Assembly (NCBI RefSeq): GCF_000600335.2
Contig: NZ_KK088522.1
Location: 1 to 64,000, forward strand
Direction: 5' to 3'
Length of the DNA stretch: 64,000 nucleotides
Source: Rubellimicrobium mesophilum DSM 19309
GTDB lineage: Bacteria; Pseudomonadota; Alphaproteobacteria; Rhodobacterales; Rhodobacteraceae
In this document: piece by piece, positions 1-9,060 of the stretch
How positions within the stretch are numbered: position 1 is the stretch's first letter
Layout of the letters: every line of letters begins with the position of its first letter
The notes under the pieces: generated by a model
What the model was told of the DNA's origin: nothing
Seen by the model: the letters and a program-made list of their open reading frames with translations, nothing else
Database searches by the model: none
Translations under genes and position numbers: made by a program

Positions 1-1226
1 ACGAAGCCGCCCGCGCCGAGGCGCGGGACGAGGCCGAGCGGGAGGCCCGCCGCCAGGCGCGCCGCGAGCAGCGCCGTCTGGAGGCCGCCGCGGCGGCCGA
101 GGCCGAGACGAACGCCGACAACGACAACAGCAACGTCAACACGAACACCAATACGAACAACGTGACGGTGAACGTGCAGACGATCACCGAGGACGAGGTC
201 CGCCGGGCGACCGAGGACTTCGACACGACCGTCACCGGCGAGCGCCGACGCGAGCGGGCCCGGGCCCGAGCCCGCGCGGAGGACGAGAACAACGCCGAGG
301 CCGAGAACGACGACGACAACGACGGGCTGAGCGACATCGAGAAGATCCTGCTTCTCGGGCTTGGCGCGGCGGCCGTGGGGAGCTTCCTCAACAACGGCGA
401 GGAGGTCGTCGCGAACTCGGGCGACCGGGTGGTGACGCGCGGCGAGCAGGGCGACCTCGAGGTCTACCGCGACGACGACGCGATCCTCTACCAGCCGGGC
501 GCGCAGGTGCGCACCGAGACCTACCCGGACGGCTCGACCCGGACGATCCTGGAGCGCGAGGACGGGACCCAGGTGGTCACGATCCGCGACGCGACCGGTC
601 GTGTGCTGCGGCGGGCCAAGGTGCTGCCGGACGGCACGCAGATCCAGCTCTTCGACGACCTCGAGGAGGCGCAGCCCGTCAACGTGGTGTCGCTGCTCGA
701 CCAGGCGCCGCCGCCGGTGGTGGTGGATGCCCAGGACCTGGACGTGGAGGAACTGAGCGCGCTGCTGGACGAGGGACCGGAATACGATCCGGGGCGGAGC
801 TTCTCCCTGGGGCAGATCCGGGACATCTCGGCGGTGCGGAACCTGATGCCGGCCATCGACCTCGACGTGAACTTCCCGACGGGCTCGGCCGCGATCCCGG
901 GCGACCAGCTCTCGGACCTCGTCGAGATCGGCATCGAGATCGAGGACGCGCTGGTGGACAACCCGTCGGAGGTGTTCCTGGTCGAGGGGCACACCGACGC
1001 CGTCGGCTCGGACGCCTCGAACCTCGCGCTGTCGGATCGGCGGGCGGAGTCGGTGGCTCTGGCGCTGGCCGAGAACTTCGATATCCCGCCCGAGAACCTC
1101 GTCGTCCAGGGTTACGGGGAGGAGTTCCTGAAGGAGCCGACGGAAGGGCCCTCGGCCGAGAACCGGCGCGCCACGATCCGGCGGATCACGCCGCTCCTGG
1201 GTGAGCAGGTGGCCTCGGCCCAGTGA
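1..1226 (+). CDS. OmpA-family C-terminal domain protein (5' truncated by window edge)
   Basis: The frame is open from base 3, so the gene begins outside the window; 407 residues are visible. The visible N-terminal part is rich in Glu, Ala and Arg, followed by an Asn/Thr/Asp tract and a short hydrophobic stretch (LLLGLGAAAVGSFL). A segment with DG-containing turns comes next. The last ~110 residues are an OmpA-type peptidoglycan-binding domain with the motif VEGHTDAVGSDASNLALSDR and the ending ENRRATIRR. Proteins of this kind sit in the outer membrane or periplasm and tether the envelope to peptidoglycan. The charged, low-complexity front is probably disordered. A strong terminator follows. 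The family is clear; the specific role is unknown. Confidence 0.9.
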   Translation, partial: EAARAEARDEAEREARRQARREQRRLEAAAAAEAETNADNDNSNVNTNTNTNNVTVNVQTITEDEVRRATEDFDTTVTGERRRERARARARAEDENNAEAENDDDNDGLSDIEKILLLGLGAAAVGSFLNNGEEVVANSGDRVVTRGEQGDLEVYRDDDAILYQPGAQVRTETYPDGSTRTILEREDGTQVVTIRDATGRVLRRAKVLPDGTQIQLFDDLEEAQPVNVVSLLDQAPPPVVVDAQDLDVEELSALLDEGPEYDPGRSFSLGQIRDISAVRNLMPAIDLDVNFPTGSAAIPGDQLSDLVEIGIEIEDALVDNPSEVFLVEGHTDAVGSDASNLALSDRRAESVALALAENFDIPPENLVVQGYGEEFLKEPTEGPSAENRRATIRRITPLLGEQVASAQ

Positions 1227-1251
1227 ACCGGTTTCCGTGACGAGTGCGACA

Positions 1252-1277
1252 GGGGGCCGCCCGCGCGGCCCCCTTTT
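1252..1277 (+). terminator. Rho-independent terminator after the OmpA-domain gene
   Basis: A 9-bp perfect GC stem (GGGGGCCGC / GCGGCCCCC at 1252-1260 and 1265-1273) with a 4-nt loop is followed by TTTT. It lies 26 bases after the stop codon. Confidence 0.9.
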
Positions 1278-1326
1278 CATGTCCGCCTCCGGGACTTATC
1301 TTCTGTGTCCATCCCAGGAGGCGCCG

Positions 1327-1686
1327 ATGTTCTCGATCCCCGGAAAGCAGGCCGTGACCATGACGCCGCGCGCGGCGGGCCAGATCGCGCGGATGATGCA
1401 GCGCGACGGGCGGCAGGGCCTTCGGATCGGCGTCCGCAAGGGCGGCTGCGCGGGGATGGAATACACGATGGAGTGGGCGGACAGCGTAAACCCGCTCGAC
1501 GAGGTCGTGGAGCAGGACGGGGCGCGGGTGATGATCGCGCCCATGGCGCAGATGTTCCTGATCGGCACCGAAATCGACTATGAGACCGGGCTCCTCGAAT
1601 CCGGGTTCAAGTTCATCAATCCCAACGTCGTGGACGCCTGCGGCTGCGGCGAGTCGGTCAAGTTCTCCGAGGTCCCCGCCCGCTGA
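1327..1686 (+). CDS. A-type iron-sulfur cluster carrier (IscA/SufA/HesB family)
   Basis: This 119-residue protein has the length of the A-type carrier family, which receives an Fe-S cluster from the assembly scaffold and passes it to target enzymes. The three expected cysteines are present: one in GGCAGMEY and two in the C-terminal CGCGES. The start ATG at 1327 has a good ribosome binding site (CAGGAGG) just upstream; an earlier in-frame start at 1201 would overlap the OmpA gene and its terminator. It stands alone before tpiA rather than in a suf operon. Several Fe-S enzymes in the window (sulfite reductase, CysH, IspG) are possible clients, but that link is inference. Confidence 0.9.
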   Translation: MFSIPGKQAVTMTPRAAGQIARMMQRDGRQGLRIGVRKGGCAGMEYTMEWADSVNPLDEVVEQDGARVMIAPMAQMFLIGTEIDYETGLLESGFKFINPNVVDACGCGESVKFSEVPAR

Positions 1687-1745
1687 GGCTTTCCGCCCCT
1701 CCGGGCGCCTGCTAATCCGCTCCGAGTCATACTGGAGGGATCGAG

Positions 1746-2510
1746 ATGCGCCGCAGGCTGGCCGCCGGGAACTGGAAGATGAACGGGACGGCGGCGAGCC
1801 TGTCCGAGGTCGAGAAGCTCCTGCAGGCGCATGTCTCGCCGAGCGTCGAGATCCTGCTCTGCCCGCCGGCGACGCTGATCGCCCAGATGAACTGGAAGAA
1901 GGGGCAGCATCCACTGGCCCTGGGCGGGCAGGACTGCCATGCCGAGGCCTCGGGCGCGCATACGGGCGACATCTCGGCGGCGCAGTTGCGGGACGCGGGG
2001 GCGACCTTCGTCATCGTCGGCCACTCCGAGCGGCGGACGGATCACAAGGAGACGGACGAGCAGGTCCGCGCCAAGGCCGAGGCGGCGCATGAGGAAGGTC
2101 TCGTCGCCGTGGTCTGCATCGGCGAGACCCTCGCCGAGCGCGAGGGAGGCCATACGCTCGACGTGGTGTCGCGGCAGCTCGAGCATTCCGTGCCCGAGGG
2201 GGCGACGGGCGAGAACACGGTGATCGCCTACGAGCCGGTCTGGGCCATCGGAACGGGGCTCACGCCGACCTCGGAACAGATCGCGGAGGTGCATCAGGCG
2301 CTGCGGTCGCGGCTGTCGGCGCGGTTCGGAGCGGACGCGGCCTTCTTCCGGCTGCTCTACGGCGGCAGCGTGAAGCCGTCGAACGCGGCTGAGATCTTCG
2401 CGATCCCCGACGTGGACGGGGCGCTGGTGGGCGGAGCGAGCCTCAAGGCCGCCGACTTCTCGCCCATCATCGCGGCGCTGGAGCAGGTCGCGGAGATGGA
2501 GCTGCCCTGA
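1746..2510 (+). CDS. tpiA: Triosephosphate isomerase
   Basis: Interconverts dihydroxyacetone phosphate and glyceraldehyde 3-phosphate in cytoplasmic glycolysis and gluconeogenesis. The 254 residues carry all catalytic landmarks: the substrate-binding lysine in AAGNWKMNG near residue 12, the electrophilic histidine in VGHSERR, and the catalytic glutamate in AYEPVWAIGTG, followed by the phosphate-binding LYGGSV. GGAGGG precedes the start. The stop codon overlaps the P450 start (TGATG at 2508-2512), so the two are probably co-transcribed, although no biochemical link between them is obvious. Confidence 0.97.
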   Translation: MRRRLAAGNWKMNGTAASLSEVEKLLQAHVSPSVEILLCPPATLIAQMNWKKGQHPLALGGQDCHAEASGAHTGDISAAQLRDAGATFVIVGHSERRTDHKETDEQVRAKAEAAHEEGLVAVVCIGETLAEREGGHTLDVVSRQLEHSVPEGATGENTVIAYEPVWAIGTGLTPTSEQIAEVHQALRSRLSARFGADAAFFRLLYGGSVKPSNAAEIFAIPDVDGALVGGASLKAADFSPIIAALEQVAEMELP

Positions 2511-3672
2511 TGCTGCGGCTCTCGCAGCCGGCGACCGATCCCGCCTTCGTGCAGGACCCGTACCCCTTCTACGACCGGGCGCGGGAGGGGGGTGACCTCT
2601 TCTTCTGGGAGGATTACGGTCTCGCCTGCGCGACCTCGCACCGGGCCGTGTCGGCGCTGCTGCGGGACCGTAGGTTGGGGAGGGAGGCGCCGGCGGAGTT
2701 CGCGCCGGGGTTCCCGCCCCACACGCGGCCCTTCTACGACATCGAGGCGCACTCGATGCTGGAGCTGGAGCCGCCCCGGCACACGCGGCTGCGGGGACTG
2801 GTGCTGCGCGCCTTCACCTCGCGGCGGATCGCGGCGATGCAGCCGGAGATCGAGGCGCTGTGCGAGAGGCTGATCGAGGGGTTCCCGAGCGGGCCATTCG
2901 ACCTGCTGGATGCCTATGGCCGCCTGATCCCGGTCATCGTGATCTCGCGACTCCTTGGCGTGCCCGAGGAGCGGTCGGCGGACCTGCTGCGCTGGTCGAA
3001 CGCCATGGTCGCCATGTACCAGGCGCGGCGGACGCGGGAGATCGAAGACAGGGCCGTCGAGGCGGCGCTCGCGTTCCAGGGCTTCGTTGTGGAGACCATT
3101 GAGGCGCGACGGAAGCGGCCGGGGGGCGACCTGCTGACGCATCTGATCGCGGCGGAGGAGGCGGGCGAGCGGCTCTCCACCGACGAGTTGGTGACGACCT
3201 GCATCCTGCTGCTCAATGCCGGGCACGAGGCCACGGTCCACACGATGGGGAACGGGGCCAAGGCGCTGCTGGAGCATGGGGTCCGGACGGTGGATGAGGC
3301 GGCGGTGGAGGAGGTGCTGCGCTTCGACCCGCCGCTGCATATGTTCACGCGCTGGGTCTATGAAGACGTGGAGCTTTATGGCGAGCGATTCCGGCGGGGG
3401 GACCAGGTCGCGCTTCTGCTCGGGGCGGCGAACCGTGACCCGGTGGCCTATGCGGAGCCGGGGCGGTTCGATCCCTGGCGCGAGGGGCCGGCGAACGTGT
3501 CCTTCGGGGCGGCATCCATTTCTGCGTGGGCGCTCCGCTGGCGCGGCTGGAGCTGCTGGTCGGGCTCTCGAAGCTGTTCGAGCGGTGTCCGGAGCTGCGG
3601 ATCGTGGAGGCGCCGAGGTACGGGGACGTGTACCACTTCCATGGGCTGGAGCGGTTGGTAGTGCAGGCGTAG
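2510..3672 (+). CDS. Cytochrome P450 (frameshifted at the heme-binding motif)
   Basis: Heme-thiolate monooxygenase of the soluble bacterial type; no dedicated redox partner lies beside it. Visible motifs are the I-helix AGHEAT, the ExxR helix EEVLR and the approach to the heme loop, NVSFGA. At about 3508-3512 the frame breaks. The annotated frame would end at 3661 with nonsense, whereas the next frame continues as GIHFCVGAPLARLELL, the classic cysteine loop, and ends at 3672. Restoring one G in the GGGGCGG run (3506-3512) gives FGAGIHFCVG and a normal product of ~387 residues. This is probably a base-calling deletion; if real, the protein would lose its heme ligand and be dead. The substrate is unknown. 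Confidence 0.85.
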
Positions 3673-3721
3673 GTTTGGTGAAACCCCTGCGTAGCACCGT
3701 TCGTCGGTCATGGTGGCGCAT

Positions 3722-3754
3722 GGGTTGCGCCCGCGAGGCGGGATCCACCAACCC
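3722..3754. repeat. Nested hairpin, possible dispersed repeat
   Basis: GGGTTG (3722-3727) pairs with CAACCC (3749-3754), enclosing CCCGC-gag-GCGGG (3730-3742). It lies between the converging P450 and Lrp-type genes, within a gap of about 120 bases. It resembles small intergenic palindromes that are often dispersed in genomes, but no second copy is obvious in this window. It could also act as a terminator, although there is no T run on either side. Confidence 0.3.
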
Positions 3755-3792
3755 TACGGCGTCACCGCAGCTTCGGGCCGTAAGTATTTGCA

Positions 3793-4254
3793 TTATAAAG
3801 GAAGCGCCAGTGTGCTCTTGATCTCCTCCATGCTCAGCAGCGCTGTCACGTTGTAGATGCGGACCTCGGAGATGAGCGCCTGGTAGAACTGGTCGTAGGC
3901 ACGGGCGTTCTTCACGCGGACCTTGAGGATGTAGTCGATGTCGCCGGCGAGGCGGTGGGCCTCCTGCACCTCGGGGCGGGCGCGGAGGGTCGCGAGGAAC
4001 TTGCGCTGCCATTCGGCCTCGTGCTCCGAGGTGCGGATCAGGACGAAGAAGGTGGCCTCGAATCCGAGGGCCTCGGCATCGAGGAGGACGGTCTGCTGGC
4101 GGATGATCCCGGCGTCCCGCATCTTCTTGATGCGGTTCCAGACCGGGGTCTTGGAGGAGCCCACGGCACGGGCGATCTCGTCGAGCGAGCGGCTCGCGTC
4201 GGCCTGAAGTTCCGTGAGGATTTTCCGGTCGGTGTCGTCCAGACGGAACGCCAT
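3793..4254 (-). CDS. Lrp/AsnC-family transcriptional regulator
   Basis: This 153-residue protein has an N-terminal winged helix-turn-helix (LDDTDRKILTELQADASRSL, then IARAVGSSKTPVWNRIKKM). A C-terminal ligand-sensing domain follows, which in this family forms octamers and binds small effectors such as amino acids. The start at 4254 (MAFRLDD) fits the family; an upstream in-frame start at 4311 would add an unrelated extension. It is transcribed away from the sulfur-assimilation operon with a shared ~150-base control region, so it most likely regulates cysG and the genes behind it. That role is inferred from position. Confidence 0.9.
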   Translation of the reverse strand: MAFRLDDTDRKILTELQADASRSLDEIARAVGSSKTPVWNRIKKMRDAGIIRQQTVLLDAEALGFEATFFVLIRTSEHEAEWQRKFLATLRARPEVQEAHRLAGDIDYILKVRVKNARAYDQFYQALISEVRIYNVTALLSMEEIKSTLALPL

Positions 4255-4403
4255 CCCTGAGTCCTCCGGATAACGGGAAGTTGGTCCTGCGGGGGAGCCA
4301 TGGCCGAACATACGTCCTTATCTGCGCCGGGCAATGGCGAAAAACCGGGACAAAGTTCTATATTGCGCCGACAGGCGATGGGCCTGGGACGCGGAGCGAG
4401 TCG

Positions 4404-5801
4404 ATGCAGCACTTTCCGGTCTTCATGGCGGTCAAGGGACGGCGGATCGTCGTCTCGGGCGGTGGCGACGCCGCGCTGGCGAAGCTGCGCCTGCTGCTCA
4501 AGACCGAGGCCAGGATCGAGGTCTATGCGACCGAGGCGGCGCCGGAGATCGAGGCTTGGGCGGCCGAGGGGAAGCTCGCCCTTCTCCGGCGGCACATCGA
4601 GGCCTCGGACCTGATGGGGGCGGTGCTGGCCTATGGCGCGGACGAGGAGGACCTCCTGGACGCGCGGCTCTCGGCTCTCGCGGCCGAGACGCGGGTGCCG
4701 CACAACATCGTGGACAGCCTCGAGGACAGCGCCTTCATCACGCCCGCCATCGTGGACCGCGACCCCGTTGTGGTCGCCATCGGGACCGAGGGCGCGGCGC
4801 CGGTGCTGGCGCGGTCTATCAAGGCGGAACTGGAGGCGCGGCTGCCGTCGTCGCTGGGATTGCTGACCCGGGTCGGCAAGTCGTTCCGGCAAGCGGCCGA
4901 GCGGCTGCCGATGGGGCGCCGGCGCCGGGACTTCTGGGCGGACTACTACGGAAGCGTCGGGCCGCAGGCCCATGCGAAGGGCGGCGAGGAGGCGGTCGCG
5001 CCGGCGCTGGCGCAGCTTCTGGCGGACCACTTGGCCGAGGTGCCGAAGCGGGGCCATGTGGACTTCGTGGGCGCCGGGCCGGGCGACCCGGAACTGCTGA
5101 CCGTGCGGGCCCGGCGGGCGCTGGACGCGGCCGACGTGGTGATCCACGACCGGCTGGTGACGCCCGCGATCCTCGACCTCGCGCGGCGCGAGGCGCTGAT
5201 CGTGGACGCGGGGAAGGAGGGCTTCGGCCCGGCCACCCCGCAGGCCGAGATCGACGCGCTGATCGTTCGCCATGCGAAGAAGGGGCGGCACGTCGTGCGG
5301 CTCAAGGCGGGCGACCCGACGGTGTTCGGGCGGCTCGACGAGGAGATCGAGGCGGTGGAGGCCGCGGGCGTCTCCTTCGCCATCGTGCCGGGGATCACCG
5401 CGGCCTCGGCGGCGGTGGCGGCCATCGGGCAGAGCTTGACGAAGCGGGGGCGCAACTCCTCGGTCCGGCTGCTGACCGGGCATGACGTGCAGGGATTCGC
5501 CGATCACGACTGGAAGGCGCTGGCCCGTCCGGGCGAGGTCGCCGCGATCTACATGGGGAAGAAATCGGCCCGCTTCGTGCAGGGGCGACTCCTGATGCAC
5601 GGCGCCGATCCCTCGACGCCGGTGACGGTGGTGGAGAATGCCTCGCGCGCGGACCAGCGGGTGATTGTCATGCTCCTGTCAGATATGGAGCCGAAGATGA
5701 CGGAGGCCTGTATCGACGGGCCGGCCCTCACCTTCATCGGGCTGGCCCCGCGAGAAGCCCAGGTCATAGCACGCAACATCGTTCAGGAGGCCGTATCATG
5801 A
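4404..5801 (+). CDS. cysG: Siroheme synthase (CysG: dehydrogenase/ferrochelatase plus uroporphyrinogen-III methyltransferase)
   Basis: Makes siroheme, the prosthetic group of the sulfite reductase encoded two genes downstream. The 465 residues have an N-terminal NAD-dependent dehydrogenase/chelatase half (VVSGGGDAALAKLRLLL). The C-terminal SAM methyltransferase half carries DFVGAGPGDPELLTVRA, VIHDRLV, RLKAGDPTVFGR and VPGITAASAAVA. The start at 4404 (MQHFPVF) was chosen over 4281 because the extra residues would be unrelated to the family. A TATATT element at 4359-4364 may be the -10 of the operon promoter, but no clear -35 accompanies it. The stop overlaps the next start (ATGA), so it is the first gene of the operon. 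Confidence 0.96.
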   Translation: MQHFPVFMAVKGRRIVVSGGGDAALAKLRLLLKTEARIEVYATEAAPEIEAWAAEGKLALLRRHIEASDLMGAVLAYGADEEDLLDARLSALAAETRVPHNIVDSLEDSAFITPAIVDRDPVVVAIGTEGAAPVLARSIKAELEARLPSSLGLLTRVGKSFRQAAERLPMGRRRRDFWADYYGSVGPQAHAKGGEEAVAPALAQLLADHLAEVPKRGHVDFVGAGPGDPELLTVRARRALDAADVVIHDRLVTPAILDLARREALIVDAGKEGFGPATPQAEIDALIVRHAKKGRHVVRLKAGDPTVFGRLDEEIEAVEAAGVSFAIVPGITAASAAVAAIGQSLTKRGRNSSVRLLTGHDVQGFADHDWKALARPGEVAAIYMGKKSARFVQGRLLMHGADPSTPVTVVENASRADQRVIVMLLSDMEPKMTEACIDGPALTFIGLAPREAQVIARNIVQEAVS

Positions 5802-6142
5802 GCCGCCGTTTCACTCCCAAGGTCGTTTCCGCCAACCACCTCGTCGAGGGCGACGCCGTCTGGCTGACCGCCGACGACCGCTGGACCCGCGACATGGCCG
5901 AGGCCGAGCTCATCGAGGACGAGGCCGTGGCGCAGCTGCGGCTGCTCTTCGCCAAGGGGCAGCCCAACACCGTCGTGGGTGCCGAGCTCGTGGACGCCGC
6001 GAAGGGCACGGACGGCCCGGTGCCCACGCACTTCCGCGAGGCGTTCCGCACTCACGGCCCCACCAACTACGTGCTGGGCAAGCGGGCCCAAGGCCTGCGG
6101 TCGCGCGGCAAGATCCCGGGAAACGAGACGCAGAATGTATAA
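5798..6142 (+). CDS. DUF2849 domain-containing protein
   Basis: Small soluble protein of 114 residues with no signal peptide or membrane segment. It matches the DUF2849 family, short proteins found in alphaproteobacteria between siroheme synthase and sulfite reductase. It overlaps cysG by four bases and sulfite reductase by eight, so translation is coupled with both. A role in sulfite reductase assembly, activity or regulation is plausible from this conserved position. No catalytic motif is visible and the function is not known. Confidence 0.88.
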   Translation: MSRRFTPKVVSANHLVEGDAVWLTADDRWTRDMAEAELIEDEAVAQLRLLFAKGQPNTVVGAELVDAAKGTDGPVPTHFREAFRTHGPTNYVLGKRAQGLRSRGKIPGNETQNV

Positions 6143-7805
6143 GTACAACGAATTCGACGAGGCCGCCGTCCGCTCGCGCGTGGCGCAGTTCCGCGCGCAG
6201 GTCCAGCGGCGCATCGACGGGTCGCTGACCGAGGACGAGTTCCGTCCGCTGCGCCTGATGAACGGGCTGTATCTCCAGCTCCACGCCTACATGCTGCGGA
6301 TCGCGGTGCCCTACGGGACGCTGAACCCCGCAAAGATGCGGCAGCTCGCCACCATCGCCGAGCGGTGGGACAAGGGCTATGGCCACTTCACGACGCGGAC
6401 GAACCTCCAGCTCAACTGGCCGCGCCTGAAGGACGTGCCGGACATGCTCGAGGCGCTCGCGGATGTCGGGATGCATTCGATCCAGACCTCGGGCAACTGC
6501 GTGCGGAACGTGACCGCCGACCACTTCGCCGGCGCCGCCGCCGACGAGATCGAGGACCCCCGGCCCATCGCGGAGCTGATCCGCCAGTGGTCCACCGACC
6601 ACCCGGAGTTCCAGTTCCTGCCCCGCAAGTTCAAGATCGGCATCACCGGGTCGCCCCACGACCGGGCGGTGATCCGCTCGCACGACGTCGGCCTGCGGAT
6701 GGTCCGCAACGCGGCGGGCGAGCCGGGCTTCGAGGTCTATGTGGGCGGCGGCCTCGGCCGGACGCCCATGCTGGCGCAGGTGATCCGGGACTTCCTGCCC
6801 CAGGCGGACCTGCTGCCCTATCTCGAGGCGATCCTCGGGGCCTACAACCTCAAGGGCCGGCGCGACAACAAGTGGAAGGCCCGCATCAAGATCACCGTCT
6901 TCGAGAACGGCCTCGACGCCTTCCGCGCGGATGTGGAGGAGCGGTTCGAGCGGCTGCGGTCGCAGTGGTCGGGCGTGGACCAGGACATCCTCGCGGAGAT
7001 CAGGCCCCATTTCGCGCCGCCGGCCTTCCGCAACGCGCCGGTCGATTCCTACGAGGCCTTCCGCGCCGCCAACCCGGTGTTCCGGGCCTGGACCGACACG
7101 AACCTCCACGAGCACAAGGTGGACGGCTACGCCATCGTGTCGATCTCGCTCAAGAAGCACGGGGCGACGCCGGGCGACGCGACCTCGGACCAGATGCGCG
7201 TCATGGCGGACCTGGCCGAGAAGTACGGCCACGGCGACCTGCGCGTCTCGCACGAGCAGAACATCATCCTGCCGCATGTCCACAAGTCGGACCTGCCGGC
7301 GGTGTGGCAGGCGCTGCGCGAGGCGGAGCTGGCGACGGCCAACATCGGGCTCGTGTCCGACATCATCGCCTGCCCGGGGATGGACTACTGCTCGCTCGCC
7401 ACCGCGCGGGCGATCCCGATCGCCCAGCAGATCGCGCTCCGCTTCGACGAGCTGAAGGTCGAGCACGAGGTCGGGCCGCTGAAGATCAAGATCTCGGGCT
7501 GCATCAACGCCTGCGGGCACCACCATGTCGGGCATATCGGCATCCTGGGCCTCGATAAGGCGGGGGTGGAGAACTACCAGATCACGCTCGGCGGCGACGG
7601 GACCGAGACGGCGTCCATCGGCGAGAAGATGGGCCCGGGCTTCGCGGCCAGCGAGATCGTGGGCGCCATCGAGCGGCTGGTCCTGGGCTACTTGGAGATC
7701 CGGCGCGACGCCGAGGAGACCTTCCTCGAATGCGTCCGACGCGTCGGGCTCGAGCCCTTCAGGGCCTTCCTCTACGAACAGGAGGAAACGGCGGATGCGG
7801 CCTGA
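6135..7805 (+). CDS. cysI: Nitrite/sulfite reductase, siroheme and 4Fe-4S hemoprotein subunit
   Basis: Reduces sulfite to sulfide with six electrons; the nitrite reductase family is homologous. The 556-residue protein carries the four cysteines that bind the 4Fe-4S cluster coupled to siroheme: CPGMDYCSLA (~residues 413-422) and SGCINACGHHHVGHIG (~residues 455-470). The ferredoxin-like repeats RTNLQLNW and VSHEQNIILP are also present. The start at 6135 (MYKYNEF) lies just inside the DUF2849 gene. Surrounded by cysG, cysH and a flavin reductase, it is the assimilatory sulfite reductase. Electrons may come from ferredoxin reduced through the reductase at 9.1 kb, which is inference. Confidence 0.93.
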   Translation: MYKYNEFDEAAVRSRVAQFRAQVQRRIDGSLTEDEFRPLRLMNGLYLQLHAYMLRIAVPYGTLNPAKMRQLATIAERWDKGYGHFTTRTNLQLNWPRLKDVPDMLEALADVGMHSIQTSGNCVRNVTADHFAGAAADEIEDPRPIAELIRQWSTDHPEFQFLPRKFKIGITGSPHDRAVIRSHDVGLRMVRNAAGEPGFEVYVGGGLGRTPMLAQVIRDFLPQADLLPYLEAILGAYNLKGRRDNKWKARIKITVFENGLDAFRADVEERFERLRSQWSGVDQDILAEIRPHFAPPAFRNAPVDSYEAFRAANPVFRAWTDTNLHEHKVDGYAIVSISLKKHGATPGDATSDQMRVMADLAEKYGHGDLRVSHEQNIILPHVHKSDLPAVWQALREAELATANIGLVSDIIACPGMDYCSLATARAIPIAQQIALRFDELKVEHEVGPLKIKISGCINACGHHHVGHIGILGLDKAGVENYQITLGGDGTETASIGEKMGPGFAASEIVGAIERLVLGYLEIRRDAEETFLECVRRVGLEPFRAFLYEQEETADAA

Positions 7806-8571
7806 CTTCATCGCGCAGACGGGCGCCGAGCCGGTCAACGGCCTGAGCCCCGTCGCCGGTCGGGTGGCGGAGCTCAACGCCCGCTACCGGCACCACAGCG
7901 CCACGGACGTGCTGCACCACGCCATGACCGACCCGCAGGTCGGGCGGCTGGCGCTGGTCTCGTCCTTCGGGGCCGAGTCGGTCGTGCTCCTGCACATGGT
8001 GGCGATCAAGAACCGCAACCTGCCGGTTCTGTTCATCGACACCGAGATGCTGTTCGCCGAAACGCTGGCCTATCAGATGGAGCTGACCGAGCGGCTGCGG
8101 CTCACCAACGTGCAGGTGATCCGCGCGAGCCGCGAGGCGGTGTTCGAGCGGGACAACGAGGGGCTCCTCCATCAGTCGGACCCGGACGCCTGCTGCGCGC
8201 TGAGGAAGACCGAGCCGCTACAGAACGCCCTTCTCGGCTATGACGCCTGGATCACCGGGCGGAAGCGCTACCAAGGCAAGAGCCGCGCGGCGCTGGAGTT
8301 CTTCGAGAACGAGGGCGACATCCGGATCAAGGTCAACCCGCTCGCCCACTGGACGAGCGAGGACCTGCAGGACTACATCGCCGAGAACCGGCTGCCGCGT
8401 CACCCGCTGGTCGCCAAGGGGTATCCGAGCATCGGCTGCGCTCCCTGCACGACCCGCGTGAACGACGGCGAGGACCCGCGCGCGGGGCGCTGGCGGAACC
8501 TCGAGAAGGAAGAGTGCGGCATCCATTTCGTGGACGGGAAGCTGGTGCGCGGCCCCGTCGCGGCGGCCTGA
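7795..8571 (+). CDS. cysH: Assimilatory adenylyl-sulfate (APS) reductase, CysH family
   Basis: Reduces activated sulfate to sulfite with thioredoxin. The 258-residue protein has the PP-loop-like ALVSSFGAESVVLLHM near the N-terminus and two cysteine pairs, DACCALRKTEPL and GCAPCTTR. These pairs hold the 4Fe-4S cluster of the APS-using subgroup; PAPS-specific enzymes lack them. RRKRYQG-like residues (TGRKRYQGKSR) contact the substrate. GGAGG precedes the ATG at 7795, which lies inside the 3' end of sulfite reductase. The sulfate-activating genes (cysN, cysD or sat) are not in this window. Confidence 0.95.
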   Translation: MRPDFIAQTGAEPVNGLSPVAGRVAELNARYRHHSATDVLHHAMTDPQVGRLALVSSFGAESVVLLHMVAIKNRNLPVLFIDTEMLFAETLAYQMELTERLRLTNVQVIRASREAVFERDNEGLLHQSDPDACCALRKTEPLQNALLGYDAWITGRKRYQGKSRAALEFFENEGDIRIKVNPLAHWTSEDLQDYIAENRLPRHPLVAKGYPSIGCAPCTTRVNDGEDPRAGRWRNLEKEECGIHFVDGKLVRGPVAAA

Positions 8572-8582
8572 GGAGAGAAACC

Positions 8583-8996
8583 ATGGCCATCATCGTCACC
8601 GACAAGGGCTTCACCACCGACGACTTCGCCAGCCCGGTCCGGCCCCTGGCCGAGATCGACCAGGTGCAAGACGGCGAGGGAGTCGAGATCGGCCCCGCCG
8701 ACGACCCCCGCGCGCTGGTCGGCGTGCTGGGGCAGGTGGGCCTGATCCGGGTCCGCTTCCCGGCCTTCAACGACGGGCGCGGCTTCTCCCACGCGCGCGA
8801 CCTGAGGAGCTTCGGCTACACCGGGCGGCTGCGGGCCGTGGGGCACGTCCTCGCGGACCAGTACGCCATGGCGCGGCGCGTGGGCTTCGACGAGGTCGAG
8901 ATCGACGAGAGCCTCGGCGCCCGGCAGCCGGAGGACCAATGGCTCGCCCGCGCCAACTGGCGGGACAACTGGTATCAGGCCCGCCTGCGCGCCTGA
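8583..8996 (+). CDS. DUF934 domain-containing protein (sulfur-operon accessory protein)
   Basis: Soluble 137-residue protein of the DUF934 family, regularly found beside sulfite reductase and cysH in proteobacteria. The family core is visible: LIRVRFPAFNDGRGFSHARD, RAVGHVLADQY and RRVGFDEVEID. No catalytic residues are assigned in the family, and genome context is the only indication that it serves sulfite reduction. It starts 11 bases after cysH behind a GAGGAGA ribosome binding site, so it is the fifth gene of the operon. Confidence 0.9.
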   Translation: MAIIVTDKGFTTDDFASPVRPLAEIDQVQDGEGVEIGPADDPRALVGVLGQVGLIRVRFPAFNDGRGFSHARDLRSFGYTGRLRAVGHVLADQYAMARRVGFDEVEIDESLGARQPEDQWLARANWRDNWYQARLRA

Positions 8997-9060
8997 GCCG
9001 CATTCCCTTGGGCCAAGACATAGTTACATGAGGCGCTCGACCGCGAGCGTGCGAGGACCG

